Origin: an uncultured Chlamydiae bacterium
GTDB taxonomy: Bacteria; Chlamydiota; Chlamydiia; Chlamydiales; Rhabdochlamydiaceae
Reading direction: 5' to 3'
Assembly (NCBI GenBank): GCA_945957075.1
Contig: CAMFJP010000019.1
Span: 1-14,047 of the forward strand
DNA length: 14,047 bases
This document shows positions 1 to 6,818 of the stretch, one piece after another. The position numbers and the translations under genes were made by a program. The notes below the pieces were generated by a model. That model was not told where the DNA came from. It searched no databases and saw only the letters and a program-made list of their open reading frames with translations. Positions within the stretch are counted from its first letter, which is position 1, and every line of letters begins with the position of its first letter.

Positions 1-405
1 GAGCCTGCCTCTAATCCACGTGATCTTGTAGATTTTCATGTGCAGCCTTTGGCGGTGGATGAATCATTTCCCAGTCTGCTTACTCTGCAAGATTTAGAAA
101 AAATCCCTCATTTAAAGGCTTTGATTTACAAGCCGTCGCTTCAGGGAGGGGAGAGCTCGGCACGTCCTTTATATGATTGGGCTGTAAGTAGAGGTATTTC
201 TTTTGTCCTAAGTAGCTCTTTTGAAAGTGATGTTGGTCTTATGCATATTGCGGCTTTAGGATCTTGCTTATCTGAGAAAATAGCGCCAGTAGGTCTTGGC
301 ACCTATCACTATTTGCGCACGCATCTGCTTGCAAATCCGCCACGATTTTGCTGTGGCGTCATGACCATTCCACAGATGTTCGTTAGGGAAGTGAGCTGGG
401 AGTGA
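1..405 (+). CDS. menC: o-succinylbenzoate synthase, C-terminal part (5' end outside window)
   Basis: The frame is open from the first base to the TGA at 403-405, giving about 134 residues of a truncated protein. The piece matches the C-terminal barrel of MenC, the enolase-superfamily enzyme that dehydrates SHCHC to o-succinylbenzoate in classical menaquinone synthesis. Seen in the sequence: a metal-ligand type AVDES motif (Asp at residue 20 of the fragment); IYKPSLQGG, whose Lys at 130-132 corresponds to the catalytic base Lys235 of E. coli MenC; the SSSFESDVGL loop; and GLGTYHYL near the end. These follow the order and spacing known for E. coli MenC. The last 23 bp overlap the 3' end of the convergent MFS gene. 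A GTG at 40 is in frame, but coding clearly continues upstream of it. Other enolase-superfamily enzymes such as dipeptide epimerases are less likely because of the SSS-ES-GL signature. Confidence 0.85.
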   Translation, partial: EPASNPRDLVDFHVQPLAVDESFPSLLTLQDLEKIPHLKALIYKPSLQGGESSARPLYDWAVSRGISFVLSSSFESDVGLMHIAALGSCLSEKIAPVGLGTYHYLRTHLLANPPRFCCGVMTIPQMFVREVSWE

Positions 406-1654
406 TGTGTTTGCAGTGTGTCTCTTTGATGCGTGTTAGACACAAAAGCGCAAGAATAAGGTAAATGGGTAGCATAAGAAAGGCGATCTTATAGCCATAG
501 AGAGAGAAGCTGCGCGCACTGTCTATAAGAGTGCCGTCCCATGTAAGATCGAGGAGCTTTCCTGCCAGTGGATCTGAGAAGGCGCCAAATAGCGCATTGA
601 ATGTGTTCATAAAGCTTACAGCTGTTGCGGCCATTAGAGCTGGGTGCACTTCACATATCATTGTAAAGCAGAGTAAAAAACTGCTAATACAAAAACCAAA
701 TAAGAAAAATAATAGAGCACTTATCTGAGCTGTAAAGGATGTGGGAAGATAGATCACAGCGCAGATAGATACGAGGGCGCCTAGGGTTCCCCATGTCATC
801 ACAGAGCGTCTTTTACCTAGCCAGTCTGAAAACCAGCCAAATAGGGGCGCTCCGACTGCAAACCCAATAAAAATAAGGGACACTGACTGCGCTGCGATGT
901 TTTGTGATTCGGCAAAGGCTTTTTCTGCAAAGTTTACGCCCCAAAGACCTCCAAATACCATAACAGGGGCAAAGGATAGTCCACTGTAGATGGAAAGCCA
1001 AAATGATTGTTTATGTTTTATGATATGCAAAAGAGATGTAAAGATGGGAGGGGGCGTAGAGGAATCTTTTATGACATGTACTTTGTTTTTATCGCGAACG
1101 ATAATCCAAAATAGTAAAGCGAGCGCAAAGCCGAAGAAACCGAGTAGTTGTAGGCTATAGTTCCATCCGACTTTTGCAATGAGTCCAGCTAGAGGGGCTT
1201 GTCCTCCTACAGCGCCTAGCATAGCGACTGCCATCATAAGACCTGCCATAAAAGCAAATTGTTTTTTGGGAAACCAGTTTAGTGTTAATTTAAGGCAGCT
1301 GATGGGGGCAAAAGCAGCTCCAATACCCATTAAAAATCTGCCAATGGCTGCAAGAAAAATTACCTGTGTACTTGAAAACAAGATTGCTCCTATGGCGCAT
1401 AAGGCAATAATGCAGGTTGTGATTTTCCTAGGCCCTATACCATCAAGTAGTAGTCCTGCTGGAAGTTGTAGGAGTAGGGAGGCATAAAAATAGCTTGCGA
1501 CCAAGTTTCCAAGTTGTGTTGCAGAGATGTGAAACGTTTGCATTAAGGGGGTTGTCATAACGCTTGGGGAGACTTCAAGGACGTATTTATAGCACATAAA
1601 CAGGGCGCTTAAAGACCAAATCACCCACGCCTGCGCAGTATGTTTTTTCTTCAT
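383..1654 (-). CDS. Major facilitator superfamily (MFS) transporter
   Basis: This encodes a 423-residue, strongly hydrophobic protein of the usual MFS length, with about 12 predicted membrane segments and a basic linker around residues 186-215. The loop 2-3 signature GLLLDGIGPRK (residues 67-77, with Asp71, Arg76 and Lys77) and its pseudo-repeat GWFSDWLGKRR (273-283) between helices 8 and 9 are both present. The N-terminal helix contains YKYVLEVSPSVM, a pattern I associate with MFS carriers of intracellular bacteria such as Legionella and Coxiella. The substrate cannot be read from the sequence; organic acids, amino acids or phosphorylated metabolites are all possible. The ATG at 1654 has no convincing Shine-Dalgarno sequence. 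The gene is divergent from pyruvate kinase (70 bp between them) and convergent with menC, whose coding end it overlaps by 23 bp. Confidence 0.85.
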   Translation of the reverse strand: MKKKHTAQAWVIWSLSALFMCYKYVLEVSPSVMTTPLMQTFHISATQLGNLVASYFYASLLLQLPAGLLLDGIGPRKITTCIIALCAIGAILFSSTQVIFLAAIGRFLMGIGAAFAPISCLKLTLNWFPKKQFAFMAGLMMAVAMLGAVGGQAPLAGLIAKVGWNYSLQLLGFFGFALALLFWIIVRDKNKVHVIKDSSTPPPIFTSLLHIIKHKQSFWLSIYSGLSFAPVMVFGGLWGVNFAEKAFAESQNIAAQSVSLIFIGFAVGAPLFGWFSDWLGKRRSVMTWGTLGALVSICAVIYLPTSFTAQISALLFFLFGFCISSFLLCFTMICEVHPALMAATAVSFMNTFNALFGAFSDPLAGKLLDLTWDGTLIDSARSFSLYGYKIAFLMLPIYLILALLCLTRIKETHCKHITPSSLP

Positions 1655-1724
1655 ATAAATCTAAATAGCATGATGTTTTTATATTTTGCAAACATGGTAG
1701 CATGGATGAAAAAAGGGGATTTCG

Positions 1725-3161
1725 ATGACAAGGACAAAGATTATTTGTACTATGGGGCCAGCTGTTGCAGGAGAGGATAACATCGAAAGATTGATACGCA
1801 GCGGAATGAATGTAGCCCGTTTAAATTTTAGCCATGGGACTCAGGAAGATCATGCACGCGTAATTCAAGATCTTAAGGCTGTGCGCGCACGGTTACATGT
1901 TCCACTTGCAATCATGTTGGATACAAAGGGTCCTGAAATTCGTCTTGGTATGATGGCAAATGGGCATATTGCTGTGGAAGCTGGGCAAAAAGTCTGGCTA
2001 ACTAAGGAAAATGTAGAGGGGAGTGAGCATAGATGGACGCTGTGTCCAGATAAGGCAGTAGATGCTTTGGAAGAAGGGATGCGGATTCTTTTTGATGATG
2101 GGTATTTGATTGGCCATGTTTTAGAAAAAAAGAAAGATGAGGTGTTAGTAGAGATTCTTAATGGGGGCGTGATTAGAAGTCAAAAGGGGGTAAATATACC
2201 AGGTGCATCTGTTGATCTTCCTGCGATGACAGAAAGGGATATTCAAGATATTATATTTGGTTGTCAGTTAGATATTGATCTTATTGCAGCTTCATTTATT
2301 CGGTCACAAGAACATATTCAGGAAATTAAAGCTCTTTTAGCAAAACAAGGAAAATCAAATGTTCTTGTTTTTGCAAAAATTGAAAATATCTTAGGTGTAA
2401 ATAACTTTGCTCAGATTGTCGATGCTGCGGATGGAATTATGGTGGCAAGGGGTGATCTTGGTGTTGAAATGCCTTTGGAGCAGGTACCGACATTGCAAAA
2501 AATGATGATTCATCACTGTTATAGAAGTGGTAAGCCAGTTGTTACAGCCACGCAAATGCTAGAATCGATGATTAAAAATCCACGCCCTACTCGCGCGGAG
2601 GTTTCAGATGTTGCTAATGCAATTTATGATGGGACTTCTGCAATTATGCTTTCTGGGGAAACAGCAATGGGTCAGTACCCTCAAGAGACAGTTTCCATGA
2701 TGCGCTCTATTGCAGATGAGACAGAAAAGCAGTTTGAATATAGAGATTTTTTCTATCAGAATGTGCAAAGAGAGTGTACATCAATTACCTCATCGGTTGC
2801 ACTTGCAGCTGTTAAAACAGCCTATAGCACAGGAGCTGCTGCAATTTTTGCTTTTACGGATAGTGGTTTTACAGCGCGGTTTCTCTCTTCTTTTCGTCCA
2901 AAAATGCCTATTGTTGCTTGTACTGGACATATTAAAGTCTACCATCAGCTGGCCCTGCAGTGGGGCGTTATTCCAGCAGAGCCGACACAGGCAAAAACGT
3001 TAGCGGAGGCTTTTGCCTATGTTAGCGCCTTTGCTTTAGAGCGAGGGCTTGTCAAGAAAGGAGATCTTGTCGTTGTGACAGGCGGCGCTCCGTTTGGGGT
3101 TCAGGGAACGACAAACATGATTTGTGTTGAAACAATAGGGCATGTTATCGGATCTAAATAA
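1725..3161 (+). CDS. pyk: Pyruvate kinase
   Basis: This encodes pyruvate kinase, the cytosolic last step of glycolysis (phosphoenolpyruvate + ADP to pyruvate + ATP). The protein has 478 residues, normal for the bacterial enzyme. Seen in order: TKIICTMGP at the N-terminus; MNVARLNFSHG (Arg32, Asn34 and Ser36 of the active site); MLDTKGPEIR (Asp66); the B-domain at about 75-165; FAKIEN with catalytic Lys218 and Mg ligand Glu220; ARGDLGVE with Asp244; and VTATQMLESM with Thr276, followed by PTRAEVSDVANAI. The C-terminal domain (from about 345) is complete. The ATG at 1725 is preceded by an A-rich AAAAGGGG stretch (about 1711-1718) at suitable spacing; upstream ATGs at 1694, 1702 and 1706 are out of frame. 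No strong terminator follows, so read-through into the Yip1 gene 120 bp downstream is possible. Confidence 0.98.
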   Translation: MTRTKIICTMGPAVAGEDNIERLIRSGMNVARLNFSHGTQEDHARVIQDLKAVRARLHVPLAIMLDTKGPEIRLGMMANGHIAVEAGQKVWLTKENVEGSEHRWTLCPDKAVDALEEGMRILFDDGYLIGHVLEKKKDEVLVEILNGGVIRSQKGVNIPGASVDLPAMTERDIQDIIFGCQLDIDLIAASFIRSQEHIQEIKALLAKQGKSNVLVFAKIENILGVNNFAQIVDAADGIMVARGDLGVEMPLEQVPTLQKMMIHHCYRSGKPVVTATQMLESMIKNPRPTRAEVSDVANAIYDGTSAIMLSGETAMGQYPQETVSMMRSIADETEKQFEYRDFFYQNVQRECTSITSSVALAAVKTAYSTGAAAIFAFTDSGFTARFLSSFRPKMPIVACTGHIKVYHQLALQWGVIPAEPTQAKTLAEAFAYVSAFALERGLVKKGDLVVVTGGAPFGVQGTTNMICVETIGHVIGSK

Positions 3162-3280
3162 CTATTTTATTCATTGCAAGCTTCAAATAATTATATAGTT
3201 GCGTAGTTTGGTTATAATATTATATTGAAAAGTATATTTTTTATTACTATTCTAAAATTATAAATTAATTGGAGTTTTCA
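3162..3280 (+). promoter_or_regulatory. AT-rich leader region with candidate promoter
   Basis: This is a very AT-rich gap between pyk and the Yip1-domain gene. The best sigma-70-like pair I can see is TTGAAA (3225-3230), a 17-bp spacer, and TATTCT (3248-3253), which would start transcription about 20 bp before the ATG at 3281. A perfect TATAAT also occurs at 3213-3218 but lacks a recognisable -35 box. No clear hairpin terminator for pyk is visible. The assignment rests on hexamer matches only, which are common by chance in such AT-rich DNA. Confidence 0.3.
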
Positions 3281-3907
3281 ATGGGTAAACCGCTAGATGT
3301 AAATCCGTGGCTACAGATGTGGGTAGCACCTCGTGACACTATACGAAAAATAGTGACCTTTAACCCAAAGCATCGTCTATATCTTCTTTCTACGATCTAT
3401 GGGATTCCCTTGATGCTTAATATTATTCAGACCCTGTCCTTAGGTCAGGGATTTTCTTTACTTGCTCTTTTGCTCTCAGCTCTTATCCTTTCGACCTGGA
3501 TTGGATTTTTGGTTTTATCTGCTTGCGGTGGTCTTATTTATTGGACTGGAAAGTGGATCGGAGGGAGGGGGAGTTTTCAAGAGATTAGGGCTGCTTTAGC
3601 TTGGTCCTATGTTACGGATATTGCCAGCATTCTCCTTTGGGGAATTTTGGTGTCTGTATTTGGGACCAAGCTCTTTCTTAATACCTTTCAACAAACAATG
3701 TTTGTTGGAAGGGAGCTTGCAACAATTGTGCTCGTTTCAATGGCGCAACTTGTTGTATCGGTATGGGCTCTTATTATTTTACTGAAGGCGTTGGGTGAAG
3801 TACAGGGGTTTTCTGCATGGAAGGCTCTTTTAAATCTAGCAATCCCTTTTTTCCTTTTATCGGGGCTTGTATGGGTTGCACTTTTACTTATAGGCACGTT
3901 TTCTTAA
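3281..3907 (+). CDS. Yip1-domain integral membrane protein
   Basis: This encodes a 208-residue polytopic membrane protein. The soluble N-terminus reads NPWLQMWVAPRDTIRKIV and then NPKHRLYLL, matching the start of the bacterial Yip1 domain family (typically NPW..iw..Pr.tir.ii..NP). Hydrophobic segments follow at about residues 33-52, 58-90 (long, perhaps two helices), 108-128, 150-172 and 185-206, with a WTGKWIGGRGSFQEIRAALAWS loop region between them that is also typical of the family. Members sit in the cytoplasmic membrane; their role in bacteria is not well defined. I chose ATG 3281 because GGAG at 3271-3274 lies 6 bp upstream; the in-frame TTG at 3269 would overlap that ribosome site. The gene for a secreted protein starts 38 bp after its stop, and the two are probably co-transcribed. 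Confidence 0.75.
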   Translation: MGKPLDVNPWLQMWVAPRDTIRKIVTFNPKHRLYLLSTIYGIPLMLNIIQTLSLGQGFSLLALLLSALILSTWIGFLVLSACGGLIYWTGKWIGGRGSFQEIRAALAWSYVTDIASILLWGILVSVFGTKLFLNTFQQTMFVGRELATIVLVSMAQLVVSVWALIILLKALGEVQGFSAWKALLNLAIPFFLLSGLVWVALLLIGTFS

Positions 3908-3945
3908 GAATCTTGTTATAAGAATGTTATAAATTGGGGGTTGTT

Positions 3946-4533
3946 ATGGAGAGGCTGAAGGTGTTTTCTGGTGTGTGTGCCTGTGCATTATCACTATGTG
4001 CATGGCTGACTCCAGCGCGCGGTATTTCTAACGAGAGCGCTGCTGTTGCACCATCTGTTTTGGATAAGGCAGCTAGCAACTGGCAGGAATTTCATTCAGT
4101 CGTAGGAAAATGTAAAATGCATTTTCCAGCTTATCCCGAGCACGTCTCTGAAAAGTTAAGCATGCCAGGAGATGAATATGAATTGCGCTATGATGCCTAC
4201 ATTTCTTCTATGGATCAGCAGGCAGTTTTTATGTTGCTAATTGCTCAGTATCCAGAGTTTGTAGATGAGTCGTATGCGCAAATGAGTTTAGAAGGTTTTT
4301 TAAATGGGGTGCTTAGCCATAACCCATCGAATCAACTTATTTTCGCAGATCTTGTCCTTGTTGAAGGGCATTCTGCGTTGGACTTTTTTATTCGTACAGG
4401 GGGCGTCTATTTTAAAGGCCGCGCACTGATGGTGAAAAATAGTCTATATCTTATGGCCATGGAGTGTGAAGTGCAAACCTATGATGAGGGGCACTATAAT
4501 CACTTTATAGATTCCTTTCATCTAGCTAAGTAG
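3946..4533 (+). CDS. Secreted protein of unknown family
   Basis: This encodes a 195-residue protein that I do not recognise with certainty. Residues 1 to about 26 form a Sec-type signal: a basic start (MERLK), a hydrophobic core with several small residues and cysteines, and a likely cleavage near ARG-IS. The mature part of about 169 residues is acidic and has no transmembrane segment. It begins with a Ser/Ala-rich linker, then a compact domain (about 50-195) with GKCKMHFPAYPE near its start and a C-terminal IDSFHL. This layout (a residue-change-type FP-x-P start and a 'F..SF' end) resembles small PsbP/DUF1795-like periplasmic domains, but that is only an impression. I chose ATG 3946 because GGGGG (3936-3940) is at Shine-Dalgarno distance; an in-frame TTG at 3934 is less likely. 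The gene lies 38 bp after the Yip1 gene and ends before a stem-loop. Confidence 0.7.
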   Translation: MERLKVFSGVCACALSLCAWLTPARGISNESAAVAPSVLDKAASNWQEFHSVVGKCKMHFPAYPEHVSEKLSMPGDEYELRYDAYISSMDQQAVFMLLIAQYPEFVDESYAQMSLEGFLNGVLSHNPSNQLIFADLVLVEGHSALDFFIRTGGVYFKGRALMVKNSLYLMAMECEVQTYDEGHYNHFIDSFHLAK

Positions 4534-4549
4534 TTGATTGTAATTTTAG

Positions 4550-4581
4550 AGCGCTGGATACAAGTTTTTGTATGCAGCGCT
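4550..4581. terminator. Stem-loop between convergent genes (possible bidirectional terminator)
   Basis: AGCGCTG (4550-4556) pairs with CAGCGCT (4575-4581), and ATACAA (4558-4563) pairs with TTGTAT (4568-4573), with one G/G mismatch between the two helices and a 4-nt loop. It sits between the stop of the plus-strand secreted protein (4533) and the stop of the minus-strand small peptide (4588), where a shared terminator is expected. It lacks a clear T-tract on either side, so it may protect 3' ends or terminate only weakly. Confidence 0.5.
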
Positions 4582-4587
4582 ATTGTA

Positions 4588-4719
4588 TCACCACTCATCG
4601 CCGCCATATCCTACAATTTGCGCGCGCTCTTGAGCTTCTTTTTCAGTCATCATTTCGCCTGCTTGGATAGCTGTACTAAATCCAACACAAGTTAAAAGAA
4701 TAAAAAATATTTTTTTCAC
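4588..4719 (-). CDS. Small exported peptide (43 residues), unknown function
   Basis: A GTG at 4719 starts a 43-residue protein: KK, a hydrophobic core (IFFILLTCVGFSTA), then IQA-GE, a good signal-peptidase I site after residue 20. The mature peptide would be only about 23 residues, acidic, ending in GGDEW. A purine-rich AAAGGGGG on the minus strand (complement of 4723-4730) lies about 4 bp before the GTG and decides this start. The same frame is open up to 4824, where an ATG would give 78 residues overlapping the end of cyoE, but that extension would bury the signal peptide and has no ribosome site. An internal Cys at residue 11 is too near the N-terminus for a confident lipobox. It lies 74 bp downstream of cyoE on the same strand, so it could be the last gene of the oxidase transcript. 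Function unknown. Confidence 0.6.
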   Translation of the reverse strand: MKKIFFILLTCVGFSTAIQAGEMMTEKEAQERAQIVGYGGDEW

Positions 4720-4793
4720 AAATCCCCCTTTATAATACATTTTTGTGACGACTAATTTACAATAGCAAAATCGTTGGTTTTTTAAACGAGTTT

Positions 4794-5663
4794 TTATTTC
4801 GTTGTAAAAGGGATTATTGTACAAAGACTTGTAATAACAATAAGAGAAAAGATAAACATTTTGCGAGCCCAGGCGGTTTCATTTTTGCATAGAAAGCCGG
4901 TGATGCAAATTCCCAGCCATACGCACCCAAGGATACTAACAATATATAGATAAGTTAAGGTTGTATAACCAAAAAAATAGAGTAGGCTTTCAGCTAGAAC
5001 AAAGACAATTGTATAGAAAAGCATATGAAGTTTTGTTGCAAAAAGCCCTCTTTTTAAAGGAAGTAGAGGGATGGATGCTGCTGCGTATTCGTGTAGCCTA
5101 TAGATGGCGATCGCAAAGAAGTGGGGCATTTGCCACAAAGCTACAATAACAAATAAAATATAGGCCCCTGCATCTAAGACACCTGTAGCGCCCAAGTATC
5201 CAACCAGGGGAGGTATAGCACCTGCAACACTTCCTATTAATGTGCTGTAATGGGATTTGTACTTTATAAGGCTATAGAGTGCAACATAGATGGCAAAGCC
5301 TGTAGCAGCACATGCTGCAGCCAAAGGGTAAGAGCCTATGGCTAATTGGCATATTCCCAAAACTCCAAGACAACTTCCGTAAATTTGCGCGCGAACGGTG
5401 GATATTGCGCCTGTAGCTAAGGGTCTGTTTTTTGTGCGCTGCATTTTGCTATCTGCTATGCGGTCTATAATATTATTAAAGACACATGCAGACGACATGA
5501 CAAGACAAAGACCAAAAATTGTGGAGAAAAGAGCCTTGAGATCCCAATGATTTTGTGCTCCCAAGGCAAAGCCGGCCAGGGCTGTCATTGCATTTCCCAT
5601 GACAATACCTGGCTTGATTAGGGCTATATAGGCCGTAGCTCTGTATGTTTTAGCTTGTGACAT
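4794..5663 (-). CDS. cyoE: Protoheme IX farnesyltransferase (heme O synthase)
   Basis: CyoE/CtaB is a UbiA-superfamily membrane enzyme that adds a farnesyl group to heme B to make heme O, the high-spin heme of bo3 oxidases. The protein has 289 residues, close to E. coli CyoE (296). Seen: LIKPGIVMGN near the N-terminus; the first prenyl-diphosphate motif NNIIDRIADSKMQRTKNR (Asn64, Asp67, Asp71; residues 63-80) followed by PLATG; TLIGSVAGAIPPLVGY (141-156); WQMPHFFAIAIYR (177-189); and HEYAAASIPLLP (191-202), where the usual KDY reads HEY. About eight to nine hydrophobic segments are present. The spacing and wording fit the CyoE rather than the CtaB branch. It is on the same strand as cyoABCD but separated from cyoD by 237 bp that hold an opposite-strand gene. 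No clear ribosome site precedes the ATG. Confidence 0.95.
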   Translation of the reverse strand: MSQAKTYRATAYIALIKPGIVMGNAMTALAGFALGAQNHWDLKALFSTIFGLCLVMSSACVFNNIIDRIADSKMQRTKNRPLATGAISTVRAQIYGSCLGVLGICQLAIGSYPLAAACAATGFAIYVALYSLIKYKSHYSTLIGSVAGAIPPLVGYLGATGVLDAGAYILFVIVALWQMPHFFAIAIYRLHEYAAASIPLLPLKRGLFATKLHMLFYTIVFVLAESLLYFFGYTTLTYLYIVSILGCVWLGICITGFLCKNETAWARKMFIFSLIVITSLCTIIPFTTK

Positions 5664-5741
5664 CTATGCGCAGAGTGCTTTAAAAAATATTTTGCTTGCA
5701 AGTAGAAAATACATTAGGTTGGAGGAAATTGAGGTGCTGTT

Positions 5742-5894
5742 ATGAAATATATGATTTGTCTTCTTGCTCTGATTGGTTTTAGCTCTTGTCATAAGGCATG
5801 TGTGGATCAAGATTGTAATGTTGTCGATTGTAGCTGCGGCGAGAGTTGTCAGTGCAGTGACCGCTGCCCATGCAAGCAAAAATTGAATACATAA
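5742..5894 (+). CDS. Cysteine-rich, metallothionein-like lipoprotein (50 residues)
   Basis: The ATG at 5742 follows GAGGTG (5731-5736) at 5 bp, a good ribosome site. The N-terminus MKYMICLLALIGFSSC is a lipoprotein signal: Lys2, a hydrophobic core, and FSS-C16, which meets the general lipobox rule. The mature chain of 35 residues carries nine cysteines including the anchor: C16, C20, C25, C30, C32, C36, C38, C42 and C44. From C30 the order is CSC-GES-CQC-SDR-CPC, a regular CxC-x3-CxC-x3-CxC array like the metal-thiolate clusters of short plant and fungal metallothioneins. It ends with KQKLNT. It sits alone on the plus strand between cyoD and cyoE; its stop is 6 bp from the cyoD stop. A periplasmic copper or zinc binder is inferred. 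Alternatively it could be a disulfide-linked envelope lipoprotein of the chlamydial OmcA kind. I know of no named family for it. Confidence 0.7.
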   Translation: MKYMICLLALIGFSSCHKACVDQDCNVVDCSCGESCQCSDRCPCKQKLNT

Positions 5895-5900
5895 ATATCT

Positions 5901-6230
5901 CTATTTGTCCATGGGGGGCATCAGGTTGTAATCGAGATTCGACATAATCCATAGAGAGCCCCCAACAACAATAAGGATCACAATTACCATAAATAGAAAG
6001 GTGATGGTATTCCAATGAGGCTTGGATTCCAGGCAAAGATGCATAAAAAAGATGAGTTGGATAAGTCCCTGTAGGACAGCAAGCCCGAAGATGGTAATCC
6101 ATAGGACATGATGTGGAAGGTGATTATGGATAACAAGTAGGTATGAAGAAATTAGAAGTAGTAGGGAAAAGATAAACCCTAAAAACTGCGGTTTAAAGCT
6201 TGCATTCCATCCGTGATGCGCGTCGATCAT
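5901..6230 (-). CDS. cyoD: Cytochrome bo3 quinol oxidase subunit IV
   Basis: This encodes a 109-residue protein, exactly the length of E. coli CyoD, a small membrane subunit that helps assemble the CuB site in subunit I. Three hydrophobic segments are present, and the C-terminal signature GGSLWIMSNLDYNLMP closely matches the E. coli VGSIWIMWNLNYNMM end. LIQLIFFMHL in the middle helix is also characteristic. The start is ATG 6230, preceded on the minus strand by GGGAGG with 3 bp spacing and overlapping the cyoC stop as ATGA; a longer in-frame start at 6272 would run back into cyoC and is rejected. It is translationally coupled to cyoC. No terminator is visible after the stop, so transcription may continue to cyoE, antisense to the cysteine-rich gene. 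Confidence 0.95.
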   Translation of the reverse strand: MIDAHHGWNASFKPQFLGFIFSLLLLISSYLLVIHNHLPHHVLWITIFGLAVLQGLIQLIFFMHLCLESKPHWNTITFLFMVIVILIVVGGSLWIMSNLDYNLMPPMDK

Positions 6231-6817
6231 AAACCTCCCGTCAAGTAGACAAATGTGAAGATAAATACCCACACGACATTAAGAAATTGCCAGAACATTT
6301 TTAGACAGGTCATCCGCCGTATAAAGGGGGGCGTGATTCCATAAAAAAATGTAGGGATTACAAGGAAAAGGGTCCATAAGATGGCAAATGCTAGGTGCAA
6401 AGTGTGTGTCCCAACAAGGGTAAAGTAGGCAGATAAAAAAGCGCTTTTTTTCCAGCTGTATCCTTGATCTAATAATCTATAAAATTCATCGCATTGTAAA
6501 AAGGTAAAGGCAATTCCAAGACAGAGTGTCAGTGTGGAAAAAATGAGCATCTTTTTTTTGTCTAAACGGTGCGTCGAGGCGCTTGCAAGGCCTATTGTAA
6601 AGCTAGCTATTAGCAAAAGAATAGATTGTAAAAATACCTGGGGAAGAAGAAATAGTTCTTTAGCATTGGGTCCTGAAAAGGTGTTACTGCGTAGTACTGC
6701 ATAGGTTGCAAATAGGGCGCCAAAAAGGACAAAGTCTGTAAGTAGATAGATCCAAAATCCAAAGACTGTTTTTGAATAGGTGTCGTGATGTGTATCTGGG
6801 TAGTGTTCATGTGTCAT
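6227..6817 (-). CDS. cyoC: Cytochrome bo3 quinol oxidase subunit III
   Basis: This encodes a 196-residue heme-copper oxidase subunit III (E. coli CyoC is 204), a structural membrane subunit without cofactors. Five hydrophobic segments are visible, the number expected for CyoC-type subunits, which lack the first two helices of longer COX3 proteins. Conserved pieces are FGFWIYLLTDFVLFGALFA at the N-terminus, CDEFYRL in the middle, GTHTLHLAFAILW, and the final WQFLNVVWVFIFTFVYL helix. The start lies 1 bp beyond the cyoB stop and the stop overlaps the cyoD start (ATGA), so the gene is tightly embedded in the cyo operon. Confidence 0.95.
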   Translation of the reverse strand: MTHEHYPDTHHDTYSKTVFGFWIYLLTDFVLFGALFATYAVLRSNTFSGPNAKELFLLPQVFLQSILLLIASFTIGLASASTHRLDKKKMLIFSTLTLCLGIAFTFLQCDEFYRLLDQGYSWKKSAFLSAYFTLVGTHTLHLAFAILWTLFLVIPTFFYGITPPFIRRMTCLKMFWQFLNVVWVFIFTFVYLTGGL

Positions 6818-6818
6818 A

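Noticed and set aside
1179..1487. 102-codon plus-strand frame
   Set aside because: Shadow of the MFS gene on the opposite strand; proline/alanine-rich with no ribosome site.
3213..3218. Perfect TATAAT upstream of the Yip1 gene
   Set aside because: No -35 box at 16-18 bp; the AT-rich context makes chance likely, so it was mentioned only within the leader entry.
4771..4789. 5-bp stem after cyoE on the minus strand (TCGTT/AACGA with a short T-run)
   Set aside because: Stem too short and AT-rich, with a 9-nt loop; not convincing as a terminator.
4720..4824. Longer N-terminus for the small exported peptide, starting at ATG 4824
   Set aside because: It would overlap cyoE by 31 bp, place 35 polar residues before a signal peptide, and ignore the strong ribosome site before GTG 4719.
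5664..5879. 71-codon minus-strand frame ending directly before cyoE
   Set aside because: It is antisense to the cysteine-rich lipoprotein gene, has no ribosome site, and its product has no coherent domain or signal; the plus-strand gene explains the region better.
6231..6272. Extended start for cyoD at 6272
   Set aside because: The extension is inside cyoC; ATG 6230 has GGGAGG and gives the exact family length.
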